From: Dokdonella_A sp039926425
GTDB taxonomy: Bacteria; Pseudomonadota; Gammaproteobacteria; Xanthomonadales; Rhodanobacteraceae
Direction: 5' to 3'
Assembly (NCBI RefSeq): GCF_039926425.1
Contig: NZ_JBDSWZ010000242.1
Coordinates: forward strand, 1-5,130
Length of the DNA: 5,130 nt
Part shown: positions 1 to 5,049 of the stretch, piece by piece
Layout: every line of letters starts with the position of its first letter
How positions within the stretch are numbered: position 1 is the stretch's first letter
Program-made: the position numbers and the translations under genes
Notes under the pieces: model-generated
Seen by the model: only the letters and a program-made list of their open reading frames with translations
The model's database searches: none
What the model was told of the DNA's origin: nothing

Positions 1-1
1 T

Positions 2-943
2 GCCACTGCGGGCGAAGTGGTGATCGAAGTCGCCGCCTCCGGCGTCAACCGGCCCGATGTGTTCCAGCGACAGGGAAACTATCAGCCGCCGGAGGGCGCG
101 TCCGACCTTCCGGGTCTGGAGGTGGCCGGCACCATCGTCGGCGGGGATCTGTCGGGCGACAATCCATTCGGTCTCAAGCGTGGCGATGCCGTGTGCGCGC
201 TACTCACTGGCGGCGGCTATGCGCAGTACGCGAGCGCGCCGCTGGCGCAATGCCTGCCGGTTCCGACCGGGCTTTCAATGATCGAGGCGGCGTCGTTGCC
301 GGAGAATTACTTCACGGTGTGGAGCAACGTGTTCGATCGCGGACGGCTCGGTCGCGGTGCAGGAGGTGCGCACGAATCGCTGCTGGTGCAAGGCGGTTCG
401 AGCGGAATCGGCGTCGCCGCCATCCAGCTGGCGCATGCGCTTGGCCATCCGGTATACGCGACTGCGGGCAGCGCGGCAAAATGCGCTGCCTGCGAAGAAC
501 TGGGCGCAACGCGCGCGATCAATTATCGCGAAGAAGACTTCGTCGAGGTCGTCCGGCAAAGTACCGATGGTCACGGCGTCGACGTGGTCCTCGACATGGT
601 CGCCGGCGATTACCTGGCGCGCGAGTTGAATGTCCTCGCCGACGAGGGTCGCCTCGTCATCATCGCAACGCTCGGCGGACGACTCGGCCAGGTCGATGCA
701 TCGACCATCATGCGCAAACGCGTAACGCTCACCGGCTCGATGCTGCGTGGACGCACCGTCGCTTTCAAGGGCGCAATCGCTGTCGCTCTTCACGAGCACG
801 TGTGGCCGCTGTTCGAGGCGCGCAAGATCCAACCGGTGATCTTCAAGGTGTTTCCGGCCGCGGAAGCGGCGCAGGCACACGCGTTGATGGAGAGCGGAGA
901 GCACATCGGCAAGATCATGCTGCGCTGGTCGCGGCTCGCTTGA
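2..943 (+). CDS. NAD(P)H:quinone oxidoreductase, PIG3/QOR-type zinc-free MDR family (5'-partial)
   Basis: The frame is open from the left edge, so the true start lies outside; GTG at 17 is internal. 313 residues are visible, and the family usually has about 325-335, so roughly 15-20 are missing. Numbering from the first visible codon, residues 1-100 are the GroES-like catalytic domain with the family motif GVNRPDVFQRQGNY (14-27) and PGLEVAGT (37-44). The nucleotide-binding Rossmann domain carries LVQGGSSGIG (128-137), NYREEDF (174-180) and GHGVDVVLDMVAG (190-202). The protein ends with a typical GKIML segment (303-307). No structural or catalytic zinc ligand cluster is visible, as expected for quinone oxidoreductases. 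Family members are cytosolic and reduce quinones or other reactive carbonyls with NADPH; the exact substrate cannot be read here. No partner gene follows closely: the next good gene starts 428 bases later. The family call is firm; the specific substrate is not. Confidence 0.93.
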   Translation, partial: ATAGEVVIEVAASGVNRPDVFQRQGNYQPPEGASDLPGLEVAGTIVGGDLSGDNPFGLKRGDAVCALLTGGGYAQYASAPLAQCLPVPTGLSMIEAASLPENYFTVWSNVFDRGRLGRGAGGAHESLLVQGGSSGIGVAAIQLAHALGHPVYATAGSAAKCAACEELGATRAINYREEDFVEVVRQSTDGHGVDVVLDMVAGDYLARELNVLADEGRLVIIATLGGRLGQVDASTIMRKRVTLTGSMLRGRTVAFKGAIAVALHEHVWPLFEARKIQPVIFKVFPAAEAAQAHALMESGEHIGKIMLRWSRLA

Positions 944-1062
944 ATCGCGCAGTTCTCATCCATCGCGACCTCGCGACCATCGTGTTTATCGCGTTGAGAG
1001 CCGCCCGTCGAAAAGCAAAGCGCCGCTGGTCGCTGCGACACTGCAACTCGTGCCGCGCAATG

Positions 1063-1082
1063 CCCGGCGGGTCTACGCCGGG
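1063..1082 (+). terminator. GC-rich stem-loop, possible terminator of the oxidoreductase transcript
   Basis: The arms cccggcg (1063-1069) and cgccggg (1076-1082) form a perfect 7-bp stem with the 6-base loop ggtcta. The next bases, ttgtctcg, are only weakly T-rich, and the hairpin lies about 120 bases beyond the upstream stop codon. It could instead be a structural element of an RNA leading into the micro-ORF at 1125. Confidence 0.35.
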
Positions 1083-1124
1083 TTGTCTCGCCACGGCGAC
1101 CGTCCGTATTTGAAGGACGCCACC

Positions 1125-1160
1125 ATGCCTCAAATCGAAGCTCTCGCCTGCCGAAAATAA
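1125..1160 (+). CDS. Possible 11-residue peptide MPQIEALACRK (unrecognised)
   Basis: ATG at 1125 is preceded by aagga (1113-1117) at a 7-base spacing, a better ribosome binding site than that of the propeller-like gene at 2944. The frame runs 11 codons to TAA at 1158. The bases ggacg (1115-1119), overlapping that site, can pair with cgtcc (1101-1105), so the site could be masked by a small hairpin. It may be a leader peptide, the remnant of a gene start, or chance. No larger structured gene follows directly; the next coding sequence begins 211 bases later. I do not recognise the peptide. Confidence 0.25.
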   Translation: MPQIEALACRK

Positions 1161-1258
1161 TTGGGACGTCGCGGGCGGAAGTCGACTCTGACCCGAAGGG
1201 TTGGCGTCGGACGCGCGCGGCCGCGGATGACTCAGCGGCGATTGGTCACTCACGGTCG

Positions 1259-1278
1259 ACCTGTAGCTTCTTACAGGT
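1259..1278. promoter_or_regulatory. 20-bp dyad, operator-like (acctgta-N6-tacaggt)
   Basis: A perfect 7-bp inverted repeat has arms at 1259-1265 and 1272-1278 separated by gcttct. It lies at the boundary where the sequence turns AT-rich, about 95-110 bases before the ATG of the exported repeat protein. The size and spacing fit a dimeric repressor or activator site, but a small RNA hairpin is equally possible. No known operator consensus is recognised. Confidence 0.3.
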
Positions 1279-1300
1279 TAATGCGTTTACTTGTGGATGA

Positions 1301-1315
1301 TTGCACTTGTTGCAA
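1301..1315. promoter_or_regulatory. 15-bp dyad ttgca-N5-tgcaa, overlapping a -35-like TTGCAC
   Basis: The arms ttgca (1301-1305) and tgcaa (1311-1315) flank cttgt. TTGCAC at 1301-1306 resembles a -35 element, but no good -10 hexamer lies 16-18 bases downstream, so the promoter itself is not fixed. The dyad centre is about 64 bases before the ATG at 1372, where a promoter-proximal regulator site would be expected. Confidence 0.25.
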
Positions 1316-1362
1316 CATTCGCGACGTAGACTTGTGCCGCTACATTCCCAGTTACCCGGCTT

Positions 1363-1366
1363 GGAG
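1363..1366 (+). promoter_or_regulatory. Ribosome binding site for the exported repeat protein
   Basis: The sequence ggag lies 5 bases before ATG at 1372. It supports this start, which also gives a complete signal peptide; a later in-frame start would lose the peptide. Confidence 0.55.
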
Positions 1367-1371
1367 CCAAC

Positions 1372-2475
1372 ATGAAAGGATTTGTCGCTAGCGGCCTTTG
1401 CACTGTGTTTTCTCTTGCTTCCTTGGACGCGTTCGCGCTGTCTGATCCGTCTTTCCACAACTACACGACGACAACGACGATTTCGGCTAGCGGCCCTGCA
1501 GTTCCGGGAACGACGATCACGCTCAACGCGACGGTTCAGGCGCAGAGTGGCGGTGCTATCGCCGTCCGACGACTGAATCCAGATCTCAGCCAGAATCTCA
1601 TTGGCGGCACCGTCAAGTTCTTCAACGGAGCGACTCAAATCGGGTCCGTTCAGGTCACGCCGACCAATACCAACACAGGATCTCCGCTTCTCTACACGGA
1701 TCAAATTTGCATCGGGCTCGGACTTCCTGCTACTGCTTGCACGTTCTATTACTACTCTGCGCCATCGACCCACTTGACGTCGACTTTCGCCGTTCCGATC
1801 AACGCCACCGGAACATTGACCTTTAGCGCTCAGTTCTCCGGCGACATGACGTTCTCCACTCGCTCGACATCCACCACCCTCACCGCGCCAATTCCGGGCG
1901 GCGCCATAACCATCTCGCCGCGCTTCGACGTCGTTCCCACTTCGGCTACCACGGCAAACGTATTGGTCCCTTCCACTCAGACGTCCGGTTCGTTCGCTTA
2001 CGCTTGGAACGCACCAGGTTACGGAACGATCGATCTCCAGGGCAGGATCAACGGTGGCGCTTGGCTGACGCCACTCCAAATTCCGGCAACGGGAAACAAT
2101 GGTGACAATCTTCCTTTGGGCTCCACTTATACCTTCAGAATTCTTCCTCACGGAGGGAACACCGTACTCGGACAAATAGCGTTCACCGCAATTGCGGCAC
2201 CGGCGCCGACATTCACCATGACGCCAACCCACGTGATCGTTCCGCTTGGTCAGACATCGGGTCCATTCAATTATTCGTGGAGCGCGCCTGGCTACGAGAC
2301 TCTCGATCTGCAAGGCCGCATCAACGGTGGCGCGTGGCTGGCCCCTCTCGAGGTACAAAGCACGTACAGCACGGGCGACAATCTTGCCGTCGGCTCGACG
2401 TATGAATTCCGCTTCCTGCCTCACGGAGACACGACTCACGTTCTCGGTACGATCTCGGTGACCGCGAGCCACTGA
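1372..2475 (+). CDS. Exported protein with Ig-like region and two tandem 91-residue repeats (function unknown)
   Basis: 367 residues. Residues 1-22 look like a signal peptide: Lys2, a hydrophobic stretch, then A-F-A just before the likely cleavage after Ala22. The mature protein is rich in Thr, Ser, Gly and Pro. Residues about 32-171 resemble a bacterial Ig-like fold of the Big_3_5 kind (PGTTITLNATV, then GGTVKFFNGATQIGSV, then GTLTFSAQFSGD), interrupted by an insert with Cys113 and Cys123 that could form a disulfide. Residues about 180-275 and 281-367 are tandem copies 91 residues apart. Each has QTSG, F-x-Y-x-W-x-APGY, DLQGRINGGAWL, GDNL-x-x-GSTY-x-FR-x-LPHG and a closing VLG-x-I strand. 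No membrane anchor, LPXTG, PEP-CTERM or IFxxGF tail is present. It is probably periplasmic, secreted or surface-attached; a binding or adhesion role is only inference. It appears monocistronic, with its own terminator. Base composition is less GC-rich than the flanking genes. Confidence 0.85.
   Translation: MKGFVASGLCTVFSLASLDAFALSDPSFHNYTTTTTISASGPAVPGTTITLNATVQAQSGGAIAVRRLNPDLSQNLIGGTVKFFNGATQIGSVQVTPTNTNTGSPLLYTDQICIGLGLPATACTFYYYSAPSTHLTSTFAVPINATGTLTFSAQFSGDMTFSTRSTSTTLTAPIPGGAITISPRFDVVPTSATTANVLVPSTQTSGSFAYAWNAPGYGTIDLQGRINGGAWLTPLQIPATGNNGDNLPLGSTYTFRILPHGGNTVLGQIAFTAIAAPAPTFTMTPTHVIVPLGQTSGPFNYSWSAPGYETLDLQGRINGGAWLAPLEVQSTYSTGDNLAVGSTYEFRFLPHGDTTHVLGTISVTASH
1915..2472 (+). repeat. 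Two tandem protein-coding repeats, period 273 bases (91 codons)
   Basis: Copy 1 covers roughly 1915-2196 and copy 2 roughly 2212-2472 within the exported protein gene. Gln203 (codon at 1978) and Gln294 (codon at 2251) are equivalent positions exactly 273 bases apart. The best-conserved block is DLQGRINGGAWL, at 2032-2067 and 2305-2340. The 12 codons there differ at four third- or first-base positions (Leu, Gln, Arg, Ala codons), all silent, so the protein sequence is held while the DNA has diverged. This is an old duplication rather than a recent or slippage-prone one. Confidence 0.85.
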
Positions 2476-2494
2476 CGTTTGTTACATCGTTGAA

Positions 2495-2516
2495 ACCCGC
2501 GGCAATCGCCGCGGGT
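2495..2516 (+). terminator. Stem-loop terminator after the exported repeat protein
   Basis: Perfect 9-bp inverted repeat: acccgcggc (2495-2503), loop aatc, gccgcgggt (2508-2516). It starts 19 bases after the TGA stop and is followed by atctcgttc, a weak T-tract. Position and stem strength fit an intrinsic terminator. The short A run before the stem (2493-2495) would also let it work, less well, in the reverse direction. Confidence 0.75.
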
Positions 2517-2943
2517 ATCTCGTTCTATCGATTCAGGCTCGCCGCGAGGCGATGCAGAGTCGCATTGGATCTCAGCTTCGATGGTCTGGTTTCGAAGCCG
2601 GAGTTGGAGTGAGGAACAAGATCAGAGTGCAGTTGCTACTTCATCTTCAGTAGACAAACAGATTACCACTCTGGAATAGTCGCTCCGATCCTGCTTCCCA
2701 TTCTGCAACACGTCCACCAACAAGGCGCACGTGGCTCGCCGCGCCCTAAGGCAGCAATCAAGGTCTTGGCTGGACGTTGCGTCTCCGGAGTCGACGTCTC
2801 CTTTTTCCTCGCCCGTCATCGGCGGGTCGGCCGCCTGGCTGTTCGAACCCGAAGTCGGCGGACCTTCGCATGCGTCGCCACCCATTAGGGGTTTCGCTGC
2901 CGATTCGCGTAATGGATGAGAAGCCTCCACTGGAACTCACGTC
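2517..2943. other. Intergenic region, no convincing gene; small hairpins near its left end
   Basis: This gap of 427 bases has short open frames on both strands. The longest is a 102-codon minus frame from GTG at 2930 to 2622, with no ribosome binding site, no domain I recognise and low-complexity charged composition, so I do not call it. Two inverted repeats are present: tcgcc-gcga-ggcga at 2539-2552, whose loop is of the GNRA type, and gcttcga-N10-tcgaagc at 2575-2598. A weak promoter-like pair, tagaca at 2651-2656 and aatagt at 2675-2680 with an 18-base spacer, could serve the gene at 2944 with a long leader. That is only suggestive. Confidence 0.5.
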
Positions 2944-3975
2944 ATGCGCATATCCCTTCCTGCCGCTGCCCTGCTTGCGTCGTTCACGCTCGCCGTTTCC
3001 CATGTGCGTGCCGAGATGGCGATCGGCGGCTTTGCGCCGGCGATCAACTTTTTCGAGCCGGATGCGCAGGGGATTGCGACGCCGTCGTCGCAGGTCGCCG
3101 GCGACGTCACGATGCTGGTCGAGCCGGCGTTTGGCGTGTACGAGCCCAACGAGCAGGTGATCTACGTGTCCGATTTCAGGGGCCAGGCGTTGCGCGTCTA
3201 TCTAGCGTTTGCGCGCGGCAACGTGGCTCCTCTGCGCGTGTTGAACCCGCCGGTGATGGCCCAGACGCGCGCGAGCGCGCCGGTGTTCGCGCACGACGAA
3301 ATCGGCATCATCATTTCCAACTGCTGCATCGCGACCTGGCCTCTGCACGCGTACGGCGACGCAGTGCCCAGAGTGCGCATGATCGGCTGGGGTGGCGGTA
3401 GCGGCAGTCAGACCGATCTCAACAATCCGCTCTCGCTGCGCTACCTGCCGGACACCGACGAATACGTGGTGTCCGAATACGACCGCATCGTGTTCCACGC
3501 GCGCACCGACGGCTACGACGACCCACCGACGCGCCGCATCACCGGCGCCGAGGTGGCCAACACGATCAGCCTGGCGCACGATCCCGCCACGCATCGCCTC
3601 TACCTGCTGCAGCAAGCGCAATGGGACGGCACCAGCCCGACCGTGCACGGGCGCATCGCGGTGTTCGACGACAGCGTCAGCGGAGACGCGTTGCCGCTAT
3701 ATACGATCGAGGGCGCTTCAACCGGCCTCGATCTTCCGCCCGGCGACTACTTCACCGGCATCGGCCACGACCCGTATCTCCATCGGCTGATGGCGGCGAG
3801 CTCCGGCAATTCGGCGGATTCGACGCGCAACCGCGTCGCCGTTTTCCACGATGATGCGATCGGCGACGCCACACTCGCGCATGAGGTCGAAGGCGGCGGG
3901 ATCAGCACGGGCAGCCCCGGCACGCCGTTCGCGGTGCCGACTGATGCGATCTTCGTCAATGGCTTCGACGAATAG
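2944..3975 (+). CDS. Exported protein, diverged beta-propeller-like repeats, C-terminal IFVNGFDE tail
   Basis: 343 residues. Residues 1-23 form a signal peptide: Arg2, a hydrophobic core, V-R-A before likely cleavage at Ala23/Glu24. The body repeats a loose pattern of 'I/V-Y-V-S... then I-x-V-F/Y ... G-x-x-x-P-x-R/Y-x-I'. Examples are RVYLAFARGNVAPLRVL (84-100), RIVFHARTDGYDDPPTRRI (181-199), RIAVFDDSVSGDALPLYTI (237-255) and RVAVFHDDAIGDATLAHEV (297-315). Preceding strands read EYVVSEYD (173-180), HRLYLLQQ (217-224) and HRLMAASS (280-287). This resembles secreted NHL-like propellers whose blades contain 'GNxAPLRTI', as I remember them; the blades here are degenerate, perhaps four or five. 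Two adjacent cysteines sit at 127-128. The last eight residues are IFVNGFDE, matching the tail of the convergent CHRD gene. The ribosome binding site is weak: ggaa at 2932-2935. Ligand and role are unknown. The gene call is strong; the fold is moderately supported. Confidence 0.85.
   Translation: MRISLPAAALLASFTLAVSHVRAEMAIGGFAPAINFFEPDAQGIATPSSQVAGDVTMLVEPAFGVYEPNEQVIYVSDFRGQALRVYLAFARGNVAPLRVLNPPVMAQTRASAPVFAHDEIGIIISNCCIATWPLHAYGDAVPRVRMIGWGGGSGSQTDLNNPLSLRYLPDTDEYVVSEYDRIVFHARTDGYDDPPTRRITGAEVANTISLAHDPATHRLYLLQQAQWDGTSPTVHGRIAVFDDSVSGDALPLYTIEGASTGLDLPPGDYFTGIGHDPYLHRLMAASSGNSADSTRNRVAVFHDDAIGDATLAHEVEGGGISTGSPGTPFAVPTDAIFVNGFDE
3949..3972 (+). other. Codons for the C-terminal IFxxGF[DE] tail of the propeller-like protein
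   Basis: Residues 336-343 read IFVNGFDE and end at the stop. They follow a Gly/Ser/Pro-rich linker (about 317-334) with no hydrophobic helix and no basic cluster, so this is neither a PEP-CTERM nor an LPXTG signal. The same I-F-x-x-G-F-acidic pattern ends the CHRD protein at 4369-4389. Confidence 0.7.
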
Positions 3976-4365
3976 GCGTCGGCGGCGCCGGACGCATTGC
4001 ACTTCGTCCACGCAATGTCGATTCATTCGACGGATGACCTGACGAAGCCGTCGTTAAAACCCGGTCGTTGCTCCAACCCGAGTGGACCCGTTCAAGGAGA
4101 CAGTCGAGGCACTGAACGCGACTGTCTTCGAACGAAGCGCCACTCGACGGTGCAGCGGTACGCCCGACTGCGCGACATCCCATGCGGCCTACAACTCGCT
4201 GGACGGGTCAACGCGTGCGCGACCCTCTTCCGTTTGACCAATTCGCTTTCTTGAACTGCCAGCCGTGTCCTTCGAGTTCCGGTGGAACGCAGCAGCACCT
4301 CACCTTTTATTTCGCTGGCCGCGTCGCATCTCTTTTTGCGCGCAGCCCGCGAGTCCCGCGTTGAA
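3976..4365. other. Region between convergent genes, with several inverted repeats
   Basis: These 390 bases lie between two genes that are transcribed towards each other. I see no coding region. Directly after the TAG is an imperfect hairpin at 3976-3995 (gcgtc/gacgc outer stem). It is followed by cattgc-N11-gcaatg (3995-4017) and gtcga-N5-tcgac (4017-4031), and then by a long hairpin at 4096-4129. None is followed by a clear T-run on the plus strand. For the minus-strand CHRD gene, the bases just after its stop are GC-rich, followed by an aaaaag run on that strand, not a standard terminator. Confidence 0.5.
4096..4129. terminator. Long stem-loop between convergent genes
   Basis: The arms agacagtcg (4098-4106) and cgactgtct (4119-4127) are perfectly complementary. 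The stem extends two more pairs outward, one of them G-U, giving 11 pairs around a 12-base loop. It stands 120 bases past the stop of the propeller-like gene and about 237 bases past that of the CHRD gene. Without a T-tract on either side it may be a transcript end or barrier for both genes, or part of an unknown small RNA. Confidence 0.35.
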
Positions 4366-4905
4366 TCACTCGAAACCGCTACGGAAGATCGGTTGTTCGA
4401 CCAGATTGCCGCGGATCTCGCCGCCGGGAAACGGGATGGTATGGATGTCGATGTAGGCCGTTCCGTTCCCCATGCCCTCCAGCAGGCGGCCCAATGCTGC
4501 CGCAACACTCCCGCTCGAAGTCACGAAGCTCGGGTTGTAGTTGCTCGCGAGCGACATGTCGAATGTGTTCGCGTACGTTCCTGCGGTGACACCCGCCGGA
4601 AACCCCGCGAACGATGGAACCCCGGTCGCAACAGCTGTGTTCTCCGCCCCCGCATTCATGGTGCAACAGTGGATATGCGCAGACGTGGTGCCGCTGGCCA
4701 GTCCTGTGAAATTCATCGAGACGATCATCATCGATGTCTCAGGGAAATACGTGATCGTCGCCGATCCTGTGCCGGTCGTGGAGTTTGGTGGCACTTCAGC
4801 AGCACCTGAAAGGATGGCCGTATAGATGACCTGTGCATCCGCCCGGGACGTACAGGCAAGAAGACACAGCGCCGCGATGCTGGACATGAATCGGCCGTTC
4901 GACAT
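4366..4905 (-). CDS. Exported CHRD-domain protein with C-terminal IFRSGFE tail
   Basis: 179 residues from ATG at 4905-4903. This start is chosen because agggag (4919-4914 on the minus strand) lies 8 bases upstream and a signal peptide follows at once; the longer frame up to 5034 would bury it behind 43 polar residues. The signal region spans 1-24, with A-D-A before likely cleavage. L-L-A-C at 15-18 is a weak lipobox-like alternative. Residues about 25-168 are a CHRD domain (first seen in chordin): YTAILSGAAEVPP (28-40), the AHIHCC motif (76-81), AGVTAGTY (104-111), and the diagnostic YIDIHTIPFPGGEIRG (151-166). The length fits a single domain. The last residues, IFRSGFE (173-179), match the tail pattern of the convergent exported protein. 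Bacterial CHRD proteins are exported, and their molecular function is poorly known. It is likely its own transcription unit. Confidence 0.93.
   Translation of the reverse strand: MSNGRFMSSIAALCLLACTSRADAQVIYTAILSGAAEVPPNSTTGTGSATITYFPETSMMIVSMNFTGLASGTTSAHIHCCTMNAGAENTAVATGVPSFAGFPAGVTAGTYANTFDMSLASNYNPSFVTSSGSVAAALGRLLEGMGNGTAYIDIHTIPFPGGEIRGNLVEQPIFRSGFE
4369..4389 (-). other. Codons for the C-terminal IFxxGFE tail of the CHRD protein
   Basis: Residues 173-179, IFRSGFE, lie directly after the end of the CHRD domain (GEIRGNLVEQP) and directly before the stop. They are outside the conserved domain, so they are an added tail rather than part of the fold. Confidence 0.7.
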
Positions 4906-4913
4906 CTCGGGGT

Positions 4914-4919
4914 CTCCCT
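4914..4919 (-). promoter_or_regulatory. Ribosome binding site of the CHRD gene
   Basis: On the minus strand this reads agggag, 8 bases before the ATG at 4905. It fixes the start and rules against the upstream in-frame ATGs (from 5034), which would make a protein with no N-terminal signal peptide. Confidence 0.7.
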
Positions 4920-4941
4920 GCAATTGAACCATCGGGCGATG

Positions 4942-4962
4942 AAACCAGAAAACCGAAAACCG
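4942..4962. repeat. Three 7-base tandem units in the CHRD upstream region
   Basis: On the plus strand the units read aaaccag, aaaaccg, aaaaccg. They lie 37-57 bases before the CHRD start codon, in its leader or promoter. The array is short and may be chance or simple slippage. Confidence 0.4.
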
Positions 4963-4992
4963 GTCACCTAGTGCGCTTTTCTTGCAACTGGT

Positions 4993-5005
4993 CTCAGAGT
5001 CTGAG
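4993..5005. promoter_or_regulatory. 13-bp dyad ctcag-agt-ctgag upstream of the CHRD gene
   Basis: A perfect 5-bp inverted repeat with a 3-base centre, about 88 bases upstream of the CHRD ATG. It is suitably placed for a regulator, but short enough to be chance. No -35/-10 pair could be set beside it with confidence. Confidence 0.2.
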
Positions 5006-5049
5006 GTGTCCATTGCGCAAGCGAAGTATTGCAAAAGCGGCTGGGCGAT

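Larger units (their letters stand above)
944..1371. other. Intergenic region with hairpin, micro-ORF and dyads
   Basis: These 428 bases separate the oxidoreductase from the exported repeat protein. No long reading frame here looks like a protein: the open frames are arginine-rich continuations of shadow frames. What can be seen is a perfect 8-base tandem duplication (963-970 and 971-978, tcgcgacc), a strong stem-loop at 1063-1082, an 11-codon ORF at 1125-1160 with a Shine-Dalgarno sequence, and two dyads at 1259-1278 and 1301-1315. The last part (about 1261-1350) is visibly more AT-rich, as expected for a promoter region, but no convincing -35/-10 pair could be fixed. Confidence 0.6.

Noticed and set aside
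275..904. 209-codon minus frame opposite the oxidoreductase
   Set aside because: Antisense shadow of a well-recognised gene, with no domain or ribosome binding site.
193..1113. 306-codon plus frame overlapping the oxidoreductase
   Set aside because: Arginine- and alanine-rich out-of-frame translation of a clearly identified enzyme; no motif and no start signal.
1399..1401. Cys10 in the exported repeat protein as a lipoprotein cysteine
   Set aside because: S-G-L-C is not a lipobox: Leu at the -1 position is not tolerated, and too few hydrophobic residues precede it.
1246..2472. 408-codon open frame on the minus strand, longer than the sense gene
   Set aside because: It is fully antisense to the exported repeat protein, is rich in Arg and Ser with no hydrophobic core pattern or domain, and has no ribosome binding site. 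The sense frame has a signal peptide and clean protein repeats. The open antisense frame follows from codon choice in the sense gene.
2841..2856. gttcgaaccc resembling a tRNA T-arm
   Set aside because: The flanking bases cannot form the 5-bp T-stem, and no acceptor stem, anticodon arm or D-arm could be found on either strand.
2882..2915. Inverted repeat ccatta-N22-taatgg before the gene at 2944
   Set aside because: Six pairs around a 22-base loop is within chance expectation, and there is no other sign of function.
2622..2930. 102-codon minus frame in the gene-free gap
   Set aside because: Starts with GTG without a ribosome binding site, has charged low-complexity composition and no recognisable family. 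Kept only as a remote possibility.
4366..5034. 222-residue version of the CHRD protein starting at 5034
   Set aside because: It would put 43 polar residues before a perfect signal peptide, while the ATG at 4905 has a well-spaced agggag site.
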